Below the pieces are notes generated by a model. The model was not told where the DNA came from and made no database searches. It worked only from the letters and a program-made list of their open reading frames with translations. From positions 2,418,001-2,482,000 of the forward strand of contig CAXXGA010000002.1 in the NCBI GenBank assembly GCA_963678585.2: 64,000 bases of DNA. The letters are read 5' to 3'. Shown here piece after piece: positions 1 to 9,074 of this stretch. The position numbers and the translations under genes are program-made. Numbering within the stretch: the stretch's first letter is position 1; the number at the start of each line of letters is the position of its first letter. The DNA comes from Breoghania sp963678585. Lineage in GTDB: Bacteria > Pseudomonadota > Alphaproteobacteria > Rhizobiales > Stappiaceae.

Positions 1-201
1 ACCCGGAACCGGAAAAGCCCGGTCGCCCGGCGCTATTGCCGCGCCAGAGCCTATCTTTCCAACGGTCGTGAGCACCCGATCTACTACATGATCGAGGAAT
101 ATGCGGGCTTTGTGGGTCTGTCATGGAATGTCGAGGCCTGCCTGCCCGGCCATGACCCATGGAAGGTGCATGACGGGCATTGCCGCACGGTGCGCCGCTG
201 A
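1..201 (+). CDS. C-terminal end of an unrecognised protein (5' truncated)
   Basis: An open frame enters from the left edge and stops at 199-201, giving about 66 residues. The tail contains three cysteines and aromatic-rich stretches such as PIYYMIEEYAGF and a KVHDGHCR ending. This looks like the end of a small, possibly disulfide-containing, exported protein, but I do not recognise the family. GC-rich codon use matches the neighbours, which supports coding. The start and any signal peptide lie outside the window. Confidence 0.5.
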   Translation, partial: TRNRKSPVARRYCRARAYLSNGREHPIYYMIEEYAGFVGLSWNVEACLPGHDPWKVHDGHCRTVRR

Positions 202-509
202 CGAAGCCCTGCCGGCCTGTCGGCAGGATCTCCACCTGCCGCCCGGTTCGCCCGCGCGCACCATTGCGCTCATCGTGAAACCATGGACCGGCGCAGCCGA
301 AAGCCGCAGCCGACAAGGTGCTGCGCCCATCCGGCAAGCCGTTCCGCAATATCTCTCCCAGAATTCCCAATCGCGAGGTCTCCACGGCGCTTGAAAATCG
401 CCAGCGCCTGAAAGCCTGCGTCGCTGTCTCGTCAAAAGAGACCGGGACAGCCCCCATCCCCGTTCCCTCCCCGAGCCGTCATCCGATGGCCTATCCCGGA
501 GCCCGTTCC
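202..509. other. Intergenic region, 308 bp, with one small hairpin
   Basis: No convincing gene. Just after the upstream stop there is a hairpin with a 7-bp stem (208-214 with 221-227, 6-nt loop) but no T-run, so it is at best a weak terminator. The rest shows no repeat or recognisable promoter. An ATG exists at 486 in the GST frame, but the start at 510 has the better ribosome binding site. Confidence 0.4.
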
Positions 510-1115
510 ATGCTCGTCCTTCACTCTTCTCCCGCCTCCCCTTTCGGCCGCAAGGCGAAGCTTGCCGCAGCCGAGCTTGGGCTTGAAGGCCTCCTGCTCA
601 TTGAGAACACCGAGACCGTCGTCCCCGACGAGGCTTTCCTGCGCCAGAACCCGCTCGGCAAGATCCCCGTCCTGATCACCGAAGACGGGCAAGCGCTCTA
701 TGACTCCCGCGTGATCCTTGAATATCTCGACCACCGCGCAGGCGGCGGCAAGCTGCTGCCCGCCGACGCGCGGCGCTTCGATGTGCTGACCATGCAGGCT
801 CTGGCCGACGGCATCTGCGAAGCCTCGGTCCTGATGACGTATGAAAAGCGGTTCCGGCCGGAGGAAAAGTGGCACCAGCCCTGGCTCGACCGCCAGCAGG
901 GCAAAGTCTCGCGCGCCCTTGCCGTCGCCAATTCCCGGCCGCCGGAAATGGGCACGACGCTCGATGCGGGCTGCATCGCGCTTGCCTGCGCGCTGGGATA
1001 TCTGGACCTGCGCTACGAAGGCGCATGGCGCAAGGATCATGCGAGCCTCGTGACCTGGCTCGATGAGTTCTCCGCCCGCCAGCCCGCTTTCGAGCGCACG
1101 AAAATGAAGCCCTGA
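510..1115 (+). CDS. Glutathione S-transferase family protein
   Basis: A 201-residue cytosolic protein with GST architecture. An N-terminal thioredoxin-like domain (about 1-80) begins MLVLHSSPASPFGRKAK, where Ser/Pro around residues 7-9 sit in the usual glutathione-activating region. The later LGKIPVL and DSR motifs match the cis-proline and glutathione gamma-glutamyl site of the fold. An all-helical C-terminal domain follows. The ATG at 510 was chosen over upstream in-frame ATGs (318, 486) because GGAG lies 8 bases before it and the fold starts at once. The substrate cannot be deduced. It converges on the outer-membrane gene across a shared hairpin. Confidence 0.85.
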   Translation: MLVLHSSPASPFGRKAKLAAAELGLEGLLLIENTETVVPDEAFLRQNPLGKIPVLITEDGQALYDSRVILEYLDHRAGGGKLLPADARRFDVLTMQALADGICEASVLMTYEKRFRPEEKWHQPWLDRQQGKVSRALAVANSRPPEMGTTLDAGCIALACALGYLDLRYEGAWRKDHASLVTWLDEFSARQPAFERTKMKP

Positions 1116-1160
1116 GCCGAGCCGGCTCCGACACGAACCCGCCGACGTTGGCGCAAAAGA

Positions 1161-1195
1161 AAAACGGCCCGGCCTTTTCCAAGGCCGGGCCGTTT
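1161..1195. terminator. Bidirectional hairpin terminator
   Basis: A 15-bp perfect stem (1161-1176 with 1181-1195) with a TTCC loop, A-rich before and T-rich after. It lies between the convergent GST and outer-membrane barrel genes, so it can serve both. Confidence 0.8.
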
Positions 1196-1227
1196 CGTAT
1201 CGAGTGTCAACCGATCCCGCTTGCGGA

Positions 1228-1896
1228 TCAGAACTTGTAGCTCAGGCCGACGCGGCCGAGATGCTCGTCGAAGTCGGAACGTACGGTCGTGCCGCCGAGA
1301 TTGAAGGTCTCCTTGCCGAAATCGGCATAGATGTATTCCGCCCGCGCCGTCAGGTTCGACGTCAGCATGGTCTCGACGCCTGCGCCCAGCGTCCAGCCGA
1401 AATCGACGTTGCTGTCGGAGCCGCCGCCGGACCACTTGCGATCAGCCAGCGCGAAACCGCCCGTGCCGTAAAACAGCACGTTGTCCATCACGTAACCGGC
1501 GCGTGCGCGGTAGGTCGAGATCCAGTTGGAGGTCGCGCGCAGGGCGGTACCACCCGGCGCACCACGTTTGGACTGGTCGGAATAGGAGAGGTCGCCTTCG
1601 ACACCGATCAGGAAGTTCGGTGCCATCATGTGATTGTAACCGGCATGAACGCCGACATTCACACCGCCGGAATCCAGATCGAAGTTGCCGGCGCCGCCGC
1701 CGCTGGCGTCACGCTGCCCCCAGCCGTAGCCGAGGGTGCCGCCGAAATAGAATCCGGTCCAGTAGAACCGCTCGGCCGGAACCGGGGCCGACGCATAAGG
1801 GTCCGAGTTGCCCATGGGCAGATCGGCAGCCATCGCAGGCACAGCCACCGCTGTGACCATGGTGCCGGCGAGGAGAGTGCCAAGAAGACGTTTCAT
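1228..1896 (-). CDS. Outer-membrane beta-barrel protein, Omp25/Omp31-like
   Basis: A 222-residue exported protein. It has a classic signal peptide (MKRLLGTLLAGTMVTAV...AMAA, cleavage near residue 24) and then a Gly/aromatic-rich barrel of alternating strands ending in a terminal Phe (VGLSYKF), the usual C-terminal signal for outer-membrane insertion. Motifs such as WTGFYFGGTLGYGWGQ and NFLIGVEGDLSYSD are typical of the Omp25/Omp31/RopB surface proteins of Hyphomicrobiales. A GTG nine bases upstream is also in frame, but the ATG at 1896 has a GGAG at good spacing. The role is probably envelope integrity rather than specific transport. Confidence 0.85.
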   Translation of the reverse strand: MKRLLGTLLAGTMVTAVAVPAMAADLPMGNSDPYASAPVPAERFYWTGFYFGGTLGYGWGQRDASGGGAGNFDLDSGGVNVGVHAGYNHMMAPNFLIGVEGDLSYSDQSKRGAPGGTALRATSNWISTYRARAGYVMDNVLFYGTGGFALADRKWSGGGSDSNVDFGWTLGAGVETMLTSNLTARAEYIYADFGKETFNLGGTTVRSDFDEHLGRVGLSYKF

Positions 1897-2215
1897 AAGA
1901 AACACTCCGGTTTATACGCAAATACGCGAGAAATCTGTGTGCTTTCGCTGAGAATGAAAATGGTGATCGAATGTGGCGAGATCACATGGCAATTGAGGAA
2001 AATTAGCGTCAAATTGGAGATAGTTCGGCGCATGGTTAGGAATATGTGAACGTTCTGCGCCGTATTCGTACAGAAGATACTGACGATCCTCTCTCGCCCC
2101 TGGCATGCCACTCCGCCACAACCGCAATCGGTGGACAAAGGTTCCTTCAGACGCTCTGATCAGTCCGCGATGTAACTCCTGCGATTCCCGTCCAAGGCCA
2201 ACTCCGCGAACCACG
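1897..2215. promoter_or_regulatory. Divergent intergenic region, 319 bp, AT-richer
   Basis: Lies between the outer-membrane barrel (minus) and the glycosyltransferase (plus). Positions about 1910-2060 are clearly more AT-rich than the flanks and probably hold the promoters, especially for the barrel gene. No exact consensus box was assigned. Confidence 0.45.
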
Positions 2216-2983
2216 ATGCCCCCGATCCCTCTCTCCATTTTCATCATCACCCGGAACGAGGCCGACCGGCTGGGCGCGACGCTCGACGCAGTCAGGGACC
2301 TGAGCGACGATATCGTGGTGGTGGATTCCGGCTCCGACGACGAAACCTGCGCCGTCGCCGAGGCCCACGGCGCGCGCGTCATGGTCAACGCCTTTGAAGG
2401 TTACGGCCCGCAAAAGCGCTTCGCCGAGGACCAGTGCCGCCACCCCTGGCTCCTCAACATCGATGCCGACGAGGTCTGCCCTCCCGATCTGGTGGTGGAA
2501 ATCAGGGCGCTTTTCGCCAATGGCGAGCCCGCAGCCAAAGCATATGGCGTCCCCATTGCGGAGCAGTTTCCCGGCGAGGGAACGCCGCATCGCCTCAGCT
2601 ACACCATCGCGCCGGTGCGCCTTTACCGGCGCGATGCGGGCCGCTACTCCGAAAGCCCGGTCCATGACCGGGTGGATCTTGTGCCCGGCATTACGCCTGC
2701 GCGCCTTAAGCACCGCATCCACCACCGCTCCATCCGCTCCCTGAGCGACGAGTTGCGCAAGCTCAACGCCTATTCGGACATGCAGGTCGACGATCTGGAG
2801 GCGCGCGGCAAAGAACTGCCCGCCTGGCGGATGATCACCGAGTTCCCCTTCGCCTTCATCAAGGCCTATGTCCTGCGCCGCCATTTCCTGCGCGGGCGCT
2901 ACGGCTTCCTGACTGCGATGAACCACGCCATTTACCGGCACATGCGCATCGCCAAGCACCTTGAACGGCGCTGGCGCAAATGA
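2216..2983 (+). CDS. Family 2 glycosyltransferase, WaaE/KdtX-like (LOS core)
   Basis: A 255-residue GT-A enzyme. The N-terminus LSIFIITRNEADRL is the nucleotide-sugar binding strand, VVVDSGSDDET follows, and the metal-binding DXD motif is present in LLNIDADEVCP (about residues 78-88). This pattern matches the WaaE/KdtX beta-glucosyltransferases that decorate the inner core of lipooligosaccharide. The longer open frame reaches back to 2105, but the domain begins at the ATG at 2216. The basic C-terminus (RRHFLRGRYGF) suggests peripheral attachment to the inner membrane. The donor sugar is not determined. Confidence 0.8.
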   Translation: MPPIPLSIFIITRNEADRLGATLDAVRDLSDDIVVVDSGSDDETCAVAEAHGARVMVNAFEGYGPQKRFAEDQCRHPWLLNIDADEVCPPDLVVEIRALFANGEPAAKAYGVPIAEQFPGEGTPHRLSYTIAPVRLYRRDAGRYSESPVHDRVDLVPGITPARLKHRIHHRSIRSLSDELRKLNAYSDMQVDDLEARGKELPAWRMITEFPFAFIKAYVLRRHFLRGRYGFLTAMNHAIYRHMRIAKHLERRWRK

Positions 2984-3159
2984 CCGCACCGGCAGGCGCG
3001 CCGCCTGAATGCGCGGATCGATAGGTGGGACTTTTTTTCGCAACGGGTTACACGCGGGCGACGCCATACCTATATGAGCGACGACCGAGTGTCCCGCGCA
3101 TGCTCCCCTGAAGCGTGCAGCACGGATATCCAGGGATCGGCTCAACGGGTTTTCAAAGC

Positions 3160-4146
3160 ATGCTCGACTATTTCAGCCTTGCCGGCGGACTTGTCATTCT
3201 TCTTCTGTCCGGTGACGCACTGGTACGCGGCTCCGTATCGATCGCCCGGAAACTGGGCATCCCCTCTCTTGTCATCGGTCTGACTATCGTCGCCTTCGGC
3301 ACATCTGCGCCCGAACTGGTAATCTCGCTGAAATCCGCCCTCAATGGCATATCGGGCATCGCGGTGGGCAATGTGGTCGGGTCCAACATTGCGAACGTGC
3401 TGCTGGTTCTGGGTGCCCCCGCCCTCATCGCCACTACCTCATGCGCCGACAAGGGCGTGCGCAAAAACGCGGTCTTCCTCCTCGCCGTCACGGCCATCTT
3501 CATAATCATGTGCGCCTTCGGCACGCTGGAGCGCGCAATGGGCCTCGCCCTGCTCGCGATGCTCGCGCTGTTTCTCGGCGATTCCTTCCTCGAAATGCGC
3601 CGGCATCAGCGCCGCCGCCAGAAGTACCGGAACGGCGAAACAGACGGCCTCGACGAATACACGCTTGAAGAGATCGAGGAACTCGGCGACACGCCCGGCG
3701 GCATGCCGATTGCCGCACTGCTTGTGGTCGTCGGCCTGATCGGGCTTCCGCTCGGAGGGCACTTGTCCGTTCTGGGCGCGGTGGAGATCGCAAAGGACTG
3801 GGGCGTGACAGACGCCGCCATCGGCCTCACCGTCATCGCGCTGGGCACCTCGCTTCCGGAACTCGCCACCACCGTCATGGCGGCCTTCCGCAAGCACTCG
3901 GCGGTGGCGCTGGGCAATGTGCTGGGCTCCAACGTCTTCAACATCCTGGCGATCCTCGGCACCACCTCCCTCGTCAAGCCGCTTGTCATCCCCGATGCGA
4001 TCATGCGCTTCGATATCTGGGTGATGCTGGCGACGACCGTGCTCCTCTCCATCCTCGCCTTCACCCGCTGCCGCCTGCGCTGGCCGGCGGGCATCGCCCT
4101 TGTCGGCGGCTATTGTCTCTACATCTTCCTTGTGCTGGGCAACTGA
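3160..4146 (+). CDS. Calcium/sodium antiporter (CaCA family, YrbG-like)
   Basis: A 328-residue inner-membrane protein with about ten transmembrane segments. It has the two inverted alpha repeats that define the CaCA superfamily: GLTIVAFGTSAPELVIS with GNVVGSNIANVLLVLG in the first half, and GLTVIALGTSLPELATT with GNVLGSNVFNILAILG in the second. Glu in each SAPEL/SLPEL motif coordinates the exchanged cation. A charged cytoplasmic loop (about 145-180) joins the halves. The ATG at 3160 has only a weak ribosome binding site but places the first membrane segment correctly. Confidence 0.9.
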   Translation: MLDYFSLAGGLVILLLSGDALVRGSVSIARKLGIPSLVIGLTIVAFGTSAPELVISLKSALNGISGIAVGNVVGSNIANVLLVLGAPALIATTSCADKGVRKNAVFLLAVTAIFIIMCAFGTLERAMGLALLAMLALFLGDSFLEMRRHQRRRQKYRNGETDGLDEYTLEEIEELGDTPGGMPIAALLVVVGLIGLPLGGHLSVLGAVEIAKDWGVTDAAIGLTVIALGTSLPELATTVMAAFRKHSAVALGNVLGSNVFNILAILGTTSLVKPLVIPDAIMRFDIWVMLATTVLLSILAFTRCRLRWPAGIALVGGYCLYIFLVLGN

Positions 4147-4220
4147 AAACTGCTCTGATTGCAGAGGCCCACAAGAAGGCTCGACAGCCGGCACATGCAC
4201 AAGAAGCTGGAGGAGACGGA

Positions 4221-4988
4221 GTGAGCAACCATCGCGAAGGCGCAGCTCTGGTCACAGGCGCAGCCCGACGCATCGGCAGCGCCATCGCGCGCGATCTGGC
4301 CGATGCGGGCTGGCCCGTCGCGATCCATGCCAATACATCGGGCGAAAGCGCGGAGGCGCTGGCCGAAGAGATCCGCGCTGCGGGCGGCAAGGCGCAGGTA
4401 TTGCTGGCGGATCTCAGGGACACCGATGCTCTGGCCGACCTAATGACGCGCGCCGGGACCGCGCTCGGACCGGTGACGCTGCTGGTCAACAACGCCTCGA
4501 TATTCGAGCACGACGATATCGGCACGCTCGACGAGACCCGTTTCGACGATCACTTCGCCGTTCACGTGCGTGCACCTTGCTTTCTGGCCAAAGCCATGGC
4601 CGCGGCGCTGCCGGACGGCATGACGGGCAATATCGTCAATATCATCGACCAGCGCGTCCTCAAGCCCACGCCGCATTTCTTCTCCTATCAGCTCTCCAAA
4701 TCGACGCTGTGGACGGCGACCCGCACACTGGCGCAGGCGCTGGCTCCGCGCATCCGGGTCAACGCCATCGGCCCCGGCCCCGCGCTCGCAAGCCCGCGTC
4801 AGCAGCCGGAAGATTTCGAAGCCCAATGCGCCACGCTGCCGCTTGAACGCGGTCCCGCACTTGCCGAATTCGGGCACACGATCCGCTTCATCGTCGAAAC
4901 GCCTTCGCTCACGGGCCAGATGCTGGCACTCGACGGCGGCCAGCACATTGCGTGGCAAACGCCCGATGTGACGAACATCGTGGAATAG
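4221..4988 (+). CDS. folM: SDR-family pteridine reductase-like enzyme (FolM-like)
   Basis: A 255-residue Rossmann-fold short-chain dehydrogenase. The cofactor motif is TGAARRIG, with Arg where classical SDRs have Gly, as in pteridine reductases. The catalytic triad reads Asp143, Tyr156, Lys160; Asp replaces the usual Ser and sits 13 residues before Tyr, the spacing of the Asp-Tyr-Lys triad of PTR1. NNAS is intact. The likely role is NADPH reduction of dihydropterin (dihydromonapterin or dihydrofolate). The GTG start at 4221 is chosen for its GGAGACGGA ribosome binding site. It lies directly upstream of uvrC. Confidence 0.8.
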   Translation: MSNHREGAALVTGAARRIGSAIARDLADAGWPVAIHANTSGESAEALAEEIRAAGGKAQVLLADLRDTDALADLMTRAGTALGPVTLLVNNASIFEHDDIGTLDETRFDDHFAVHVRAPCFLAKAMAAALPDGMTGNIVNIIDQRVLKPTPHFFSYQLSKSTLWTATRTLAQALAPRIRVNAIGPGPALASPRQQPEDFEAQCATLPLERGPALAEFGHTIRFIVETPSLTGQMLALDGGQHIAWQTPDVTNIVE

Positions 4989-5040
4989 GCGACCGCGCTT
5001 TGCATTTGCAACTTGGCCCGACTCTGCCCAGATATCGCCC

Positions 5041-7011
5041 ATGACCGATACGGAAGGCACATCACCCGACACTGGGCCAGAAACGGGAACCGCACCCGAG
5101 GCCGAGGCCGCTCCCACGCTGAAAGGCGTGGAGGTGATCGCCGCCTTCGTGCGCCAGCTTCCCAATGCGCCCGGCGTCTACCGCATGATCGGCGCAGACG
5201 GCGATGTCCTCTATGTCGGCAAGGCGCGCAGCCTGAAGAAGCGGGTGACCAACTACACCCGTCTGATCGGGCTTTCCAACCGCATCGCCCGCATGGTGCA
5301 GGCCACCGTGACGATGGAATTCGTTACCACCCGCACCGAGGCCGAGGCCCTGCTGCTTGAGGCGAACCTCATCAAGCGCCTTCGCCCGCGCTTCAACGTG
5401 CTGCTGCGCGACGACAAGTCCTTCCCGCATATCCTGATCACCGGCGATCACGAGGCCCCTGCGATCCTCAAGCATCGCGGCGCCCGCAACCGGAAGGGCC
5501 ATTATTTCGGCCCCTTCGCCTCCGCCGGCGCGGTCAACAACACCATCAACGCGCTCCAGAAAGCCTTCCTGCTGCGCACCTGCTCCGACAGCTATTACGA
5601 AAACCGCTCCCGCCCCTGCCTGCTTCACCAGATCAAGCGCTGCGCGGCCCCCTGCACCGGCGAGATCAGTCTGGAGGACTATGCGCAGCTGGTGAAGGAG
5701 ACCCGGGATTTCCTGTCGGGCCGCAGCCAGACCGTGCGGCAGGAACTGGCGGAGGCCATGGAGAAGGCCTCCGACGCGCTCGATTTCGAAACCGCCGCCA
5801 TCTACCGCGACCGGCTCGCCGCCCTCTCCCACATCCAGCAGCATCAGGGCATCAACCCGCAGCATGTGGAGGAGGCCGATGTCTTCGCGCTCCACCAGGA
5901 AGGCGGACAGTACTGCATTCAGGTCTTCTTCTTCCGCACCGGCCAGAACTGGGGCAACCGCGCCTATTTCCCGAAGGCCGACAAGTCGCTTGAGCCTGAA
6001 GCCGTACTCGGCGCGTTTATTGCCCAGTTCTACGACGACAAGGAAACGCCGAAGCTGCTGCTGCTCTCCCATGAGCCGGAAGAACGCGAGCTTCTGGCGC
6101 AAGCCTTCACCGGACGCGCCGGTCACCGCATCGAACTCGCCGTTCCCAAGCGCGGCGAGAAGCGCGATCTGGTGGAACATGCACTGACAAACGCACGCGA
6201 GGCGCTGGGCCGCAAGCTCGCCGAGACCTCAAGTCAGGCCCGCCTGCTGGAGGGCGTGGCCAAGGCCTTCGATCTCGTACGCACGCCGCGGCGCATCGAG
6301 GTCTACGACAACTCCCACATCATGGGGACCAATGCGGTCGGCGGCATGATCGTGGCGGGCGCGGAAGGCTTCGCCAAGAACCAGTACCGCAAGTTCAACA
6401 TCAAGTCGCAGGACATCGTGCCGGGCGACGATTACGGCATGATGCGCGAAGTGCTCGCACGACGTTTCTCGCGCCTGCTGAAGGACCATGCGGATGAGCG
6501 CCCTTCCGCGCAAAAGCCGACGGATGAAGCCGAGGCCGACACCGAACCGCAGGCGGCCATTCCCGCATGGCCCGATCTGGTGCTGATCGACGGCGGACAG
6601 GGCCAGTTGAAGGCCGTCACCGAGACGCTTGCGGAACTGGGCATCGACGACGTGCCGCTCGTAGGCATCGCCAAGGGGCCGGATCGCGATGCAGGGCGCG
6701 AGAAGTTCTTCAAGGCGGGTCGCCCCTCCTTCATGCTGCCGGAACGCGATCCGGTGCTCTATTTCGTCCAGCGCCTGCGCGACGAGGCCCACCGGTTTGC
6801 CATCGGTACGCATCGCGCCCGACGCAAGAAGGAGATGGTCACCAGCCCGCTCGACGAGATCGGCGGCATCGGCCCTGCCCGCAAGCGCGCACTGCTTCAC
6901 CATTTCGGAACCGCAAAAGCGGTCTCCAAGGCTGGCATCGACGACCTGATGGCAGTGGAAGGGATTTCCGAAGCCACGGCCCGCACGATCTACGACCACT
7001 TCCACGAGTGA
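5041..7011 (+). CDS. uvrC: UvrABC excinuclease subunit C
   Basis: Dual-incision nuclease of nucleotide excision repair. Domains in order: an N-terminal GIY-YIG nuclease (about 38-120: NAPGVYRM, then VLYVGKA), a Cys-rich linker, a UVR helix pair that contacts UvrB (about 230-270), an RNase H-like nuclease (catalytic Asp in EVYDNSH), and C-terminal helix-hairpin-helix motifs (IGGIGPARKRALL). At 656 residues it exceeds the roughly 610 of E. coli, owing to an acidic N-terminal extension and a low-complexity insert near 485-510. The start at 5041 has no strong ribosome binding site. Only 52 bp separate it from the SDR gene. Confidence 0.97.
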   Translation: MTDTEGTSPDTGPETGTAPEAEAAPTLKGVEVIAAFVRQLPNAPGVYRMIGADGDVLYVGKARSLKKRVTNYTRLIGLSNRIARMVQATVTMEFVTTRTEAEALLLEANLIKRLRPRFNVLLRDDKSFPHILITGDHEAPAILKHRGARNRKGHYFGPFASAGAVNNTINALQKAFLLRTCSDSYYENRSRPCLLHQIKRCAAPCTGEISLEDYAQLVKETRDFLSGRSQTVRQELAEAMEKASDALDFETAAIYRDRLAALSHIQQHQGINPQHVEEADVFALHQEGGQYCIQVFFFRTGQNWGNRAYFPKADKSLEPEAVLGAFIAQFYDDKETPKLLLLSHEPEERELLAQAFTGRAGHRIELAVPKRGEKRDLVEHALTNAREALGRKLAETSSQARLLEGVAKAFDLVRTPRRIEVYDNSHIMGTNAVGGMIVAGAEGFAKNQYRKFNIKSQDIVPGDDYGMMREVLARRFSRLLKDHADERPSAQKPTDEAEADTEPQAAIPAWPDLVLIDGGQGQLKAVTETLAELGIDDVPLVGIAKGPDRDAGREKFFKAGRPSFMLPERDPVLYFVQRLRDEAHRFAIGTHRARRKKEMVTSPLDEIGGIGPARKRALLHHFGTAKAVSKAGIDDLMAVEGISEATARTIYDHFHE

Positions 7012-7238
7012 CGGCGCCAGCGGCGTGCATCGACCCGTTCCCGTCAGAGCGCAATGCCGCGCACAGAAATAACAGGACTGGCTTGCGAGCTTCGCAATCG
7101 ATCGTGTCGGGCCGTTTTTCTGCGACATCGCATCGGGATTGGAGCTGTTTCTTGTCGCCCGGCGTTCCTCCAGAGCGCAAAGCCCTCTAGAGTGCCGCGC
7201 TCCACGACGGATTCTTACACGCCAGGAAGGACTGCGGC

Positions 7239-7328
7239 ATGACCGCAGACATGCCCAATGCAAGCTATCCAGGCCCAGGCCATGTTCCAGCGAGCCCTCG
7301 ATCTGCTCGAGGTCAATCGTGTCGATGA
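7239..7328 (+). CDS. Possible 29-codon overlapping leader ORF
   Basis: An ATG at 7239 has an excellent ribosome binding site (AGGAAGG, 8-nt spacing), much better than that of the TPR-sulfotransferase start at 7258. Its frame stops at 7326-7328 after 29 codons, inside the larger gene. It may be a translational coupler, or the true start of the larger gene interrupted by a one-base indel. No family is recognised. Confidence 0.3.
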   Translation: MTADMPNASYPGPGHVPASPRSARGQSCR

Positions 7329-8871
7329 CGCGCTTCCCATGCTTGAGGACCTGCACCGGACGAATCCCCGCGATGCGCGTGTGAATTTCGCTCTCGCCAT
7401 AGCGGCTCGCGATGCCGGTGACGATCATCGTCGGCTTGAGTTACTGAAAAAGGCTGCCCAGGTGGCCAAGAAGAAGGGCATCGTCTTCGAAGAGCTGTCC
7501 CGGGCCTTCGCCGCCTTCAACGAGACGGAGGAAAGTATCGCCGCCGCGCGCAAGGCGGTCAGCCTGGAGCCAGACAACCCCGACATGCATGCGGCATTGG
7601 GGACTGCCTATCACCACGGCGACCGGCTCAAGATGGCCGAACAGTGCTTCCAGCGAGCCCTCTCCCTTCAGCCCGACCACATCGCCACCTTGACGGCCAG
7701 AGGCGAACTGCAATTGTCGCTCGGCGAAACGGCCGAAGCCGAAACTTCCTTCCGAAAAGCGATCGCCTCGTCCAACGGCGACGTTTCCGATGCCTTCGTG
7801 CCACTTTCGCAGCTTTCCGGTCGGGTTCGCGATCCGGAAGACCTGCCGCGCATCGAAGAACTCATCGCTGATGACAGCATGCGTCGTAAACGCGAGCTGG
7901 GCCGTTTGCATTTCGCCGCCGGTGCGATGTGGGACGATGCCCGCGACTACGCCAAAGCGTACGGACATTTCGACAAGGGTCACGATCTTCTCTACCCGGA
8001 ATACGACGTGGAGGAATATCGCGCTCGGATCGAAGCGATGAAGGACTTCTTCACGCCGGAGTTCTTCGAGGAACGCCGCGACATTGGATCCGACAGCGAC
8101 AAGCCGGTCTTCATCGTCGGCATGCCGCGTTCGGGTACGACGCTGACCGAGCAGATCATCAATCGTCATCCCATGGCCACCGGTGTGGGCGAACTGAGTT
8201 TTTTCAACCAGATCTCGCAGGGGATGCGCTTCGGCCATGGTCGGCCCGGCGACTTCATAGACAACGTCCGCGCGCTCACCGAGCGAGACCTGCGCCGGGC
8301 CGCCCGCAAATATCTGGCTCATCTTGAAAAGCTGGCTCCGCGCTCGCCGCGGGTCGCCGACAAGATGCCCCACAATTTCGAACGGCTGTGGCTGCTGGCC
8401 CTGCTCTATCCGAATGCCAGCTTCGTCCATTGCACCCGCGAACCGGTCGATTGCTGCGTCTCGATCTATTCCAAGGCGCTCAATACCGCGCACCGCTACA
8501 ACCGCAGTCAGACAACGCTTGGCCAGTATTACCGGATCTATCGGGACCTGATGGAGCACTGGAAGAAGGTGCTGCCGGTGACAATCCACGAACAGTCCTA
8601 TGAAGCCATGGTCGCTGACCAGGAAGGCCAGAGCCGCGAACTGATCGCCCACATCGGGCTGGAATGGGATGAGGCTTGCCTCGAATTCTACAAGGGTGAG
8701 CGTCAGGTGCGCACCTTCTCCAAGGATCAGGTGCGTCAGCCCATCTACACCGGCAGCGTGAAGCGCTGGAAACGCTACGAGCCGCATATCGGCCCGCTCC
8801 TCGACGCCCTCGCAGATCTGGCTCCGGCCGACCGCAGTCCCGACGACGCTCCGCCGCAGGAAGGTAAATAG
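7258..8871 (+). CDS. TPR-repeat sulfotransferase family protein
   Basis: A 537-residue two-part protein. The first 170 or so residues are tetratricopeptide repeats (for example LEPDNPDMHAALGTAYHHGD, then SLQPDHIATLTARGELQLSL), and a helical linker follows. From about residue 280 it is a PAPS-dependent sulfotransferase: FIVGMPRSGTTLTEQII is the 5'-phosphosulfate-binding loop, and TREPVDCCVSIYSK fits the 3'-phosphate-binding segment. No signal peptide or membrane segment is seen, so it is cytosolic. The acceptor is unknown; such fusions often modify polysaccharides or proteins. The start is uncertain (see the overlapping ORF at 7239). It lies between uvrC and pgsA. Confidence 0.85.
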   Translation: MQAIQAQAMFQRALDLLEVNRVDDALPMLEDLHRTNPRDARVNFALAIAARDAGDDHRRLELLKKAAQVAKKKGIVFEELSRAFAAFNETEESIAAARKAVSLEPDNPDMHAALGTAYHHGDRLKMAEQCFQRALSLQPDHIATLTARGELQLSLGETAEAETSFRKAIASSNGDVSDAFVPLSQLSGRVRDPEDLPRIEELIADDSMRRKRELGRLHFAAGAMWDDARDYAKAYGHFDKGHDLLYPEYDVEEYRARIEAMKDFFTPEFFEERRDIGSDSDKPVFIVGMPRSGTTLTEQIINRHPMATGVGELSFFNQISQGMRFGHGRPGDFIDNVRALTERDLRRAARKYLAHLEKLAPRSPRVADKMPHNFERLWLLALLYPNASFVHCTREPVDCCVSIYSKALNTAHRYNRSQTTLGQYYRIYRDLMEHWKKVLPVTIHEQSYEAMVADQEGQSRELIAHIGLEWDEACLEFYKGERQVRTFSKDQVRQPIYTGSVKRWKRYEPHIGPLLDALADLAPADRSPDDAPPQEGK

Positions 8872-8893
8872 ATTTTGGAAATGCACAGTCCAA

Positions 8894-8907
8894 GTCTTCA
8901 TGAAGAC
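8894..8907. promoter_or_regulatory. 14-bp perfect palindrome in intergenic DNA
   Basis: GTCTTCATGAAGAC lies 23 bp after the sulfotransferase stop, in an AT-rich spacer before the diguanylate cyclase. It could be an operator or a weak 3' hairpin. No T-run follows, so an operator is the slightly better guess. Confidence 0.3.
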
Positions 8908-9074
8908 GCAATGCAATAATTTACTATTCCAGTGATATACCCAATCAAAATGAAGGCCTGTCCGTATCCCGACGCCGCGTTTGGTCGCTGGCGGGCCTCA
9001 ACAATCCGATATCCGGCGGCGATCACGGGGGAGCGCGCCGGTTATTGCGGTACACAGGCATCGCGGAGCGCGCC

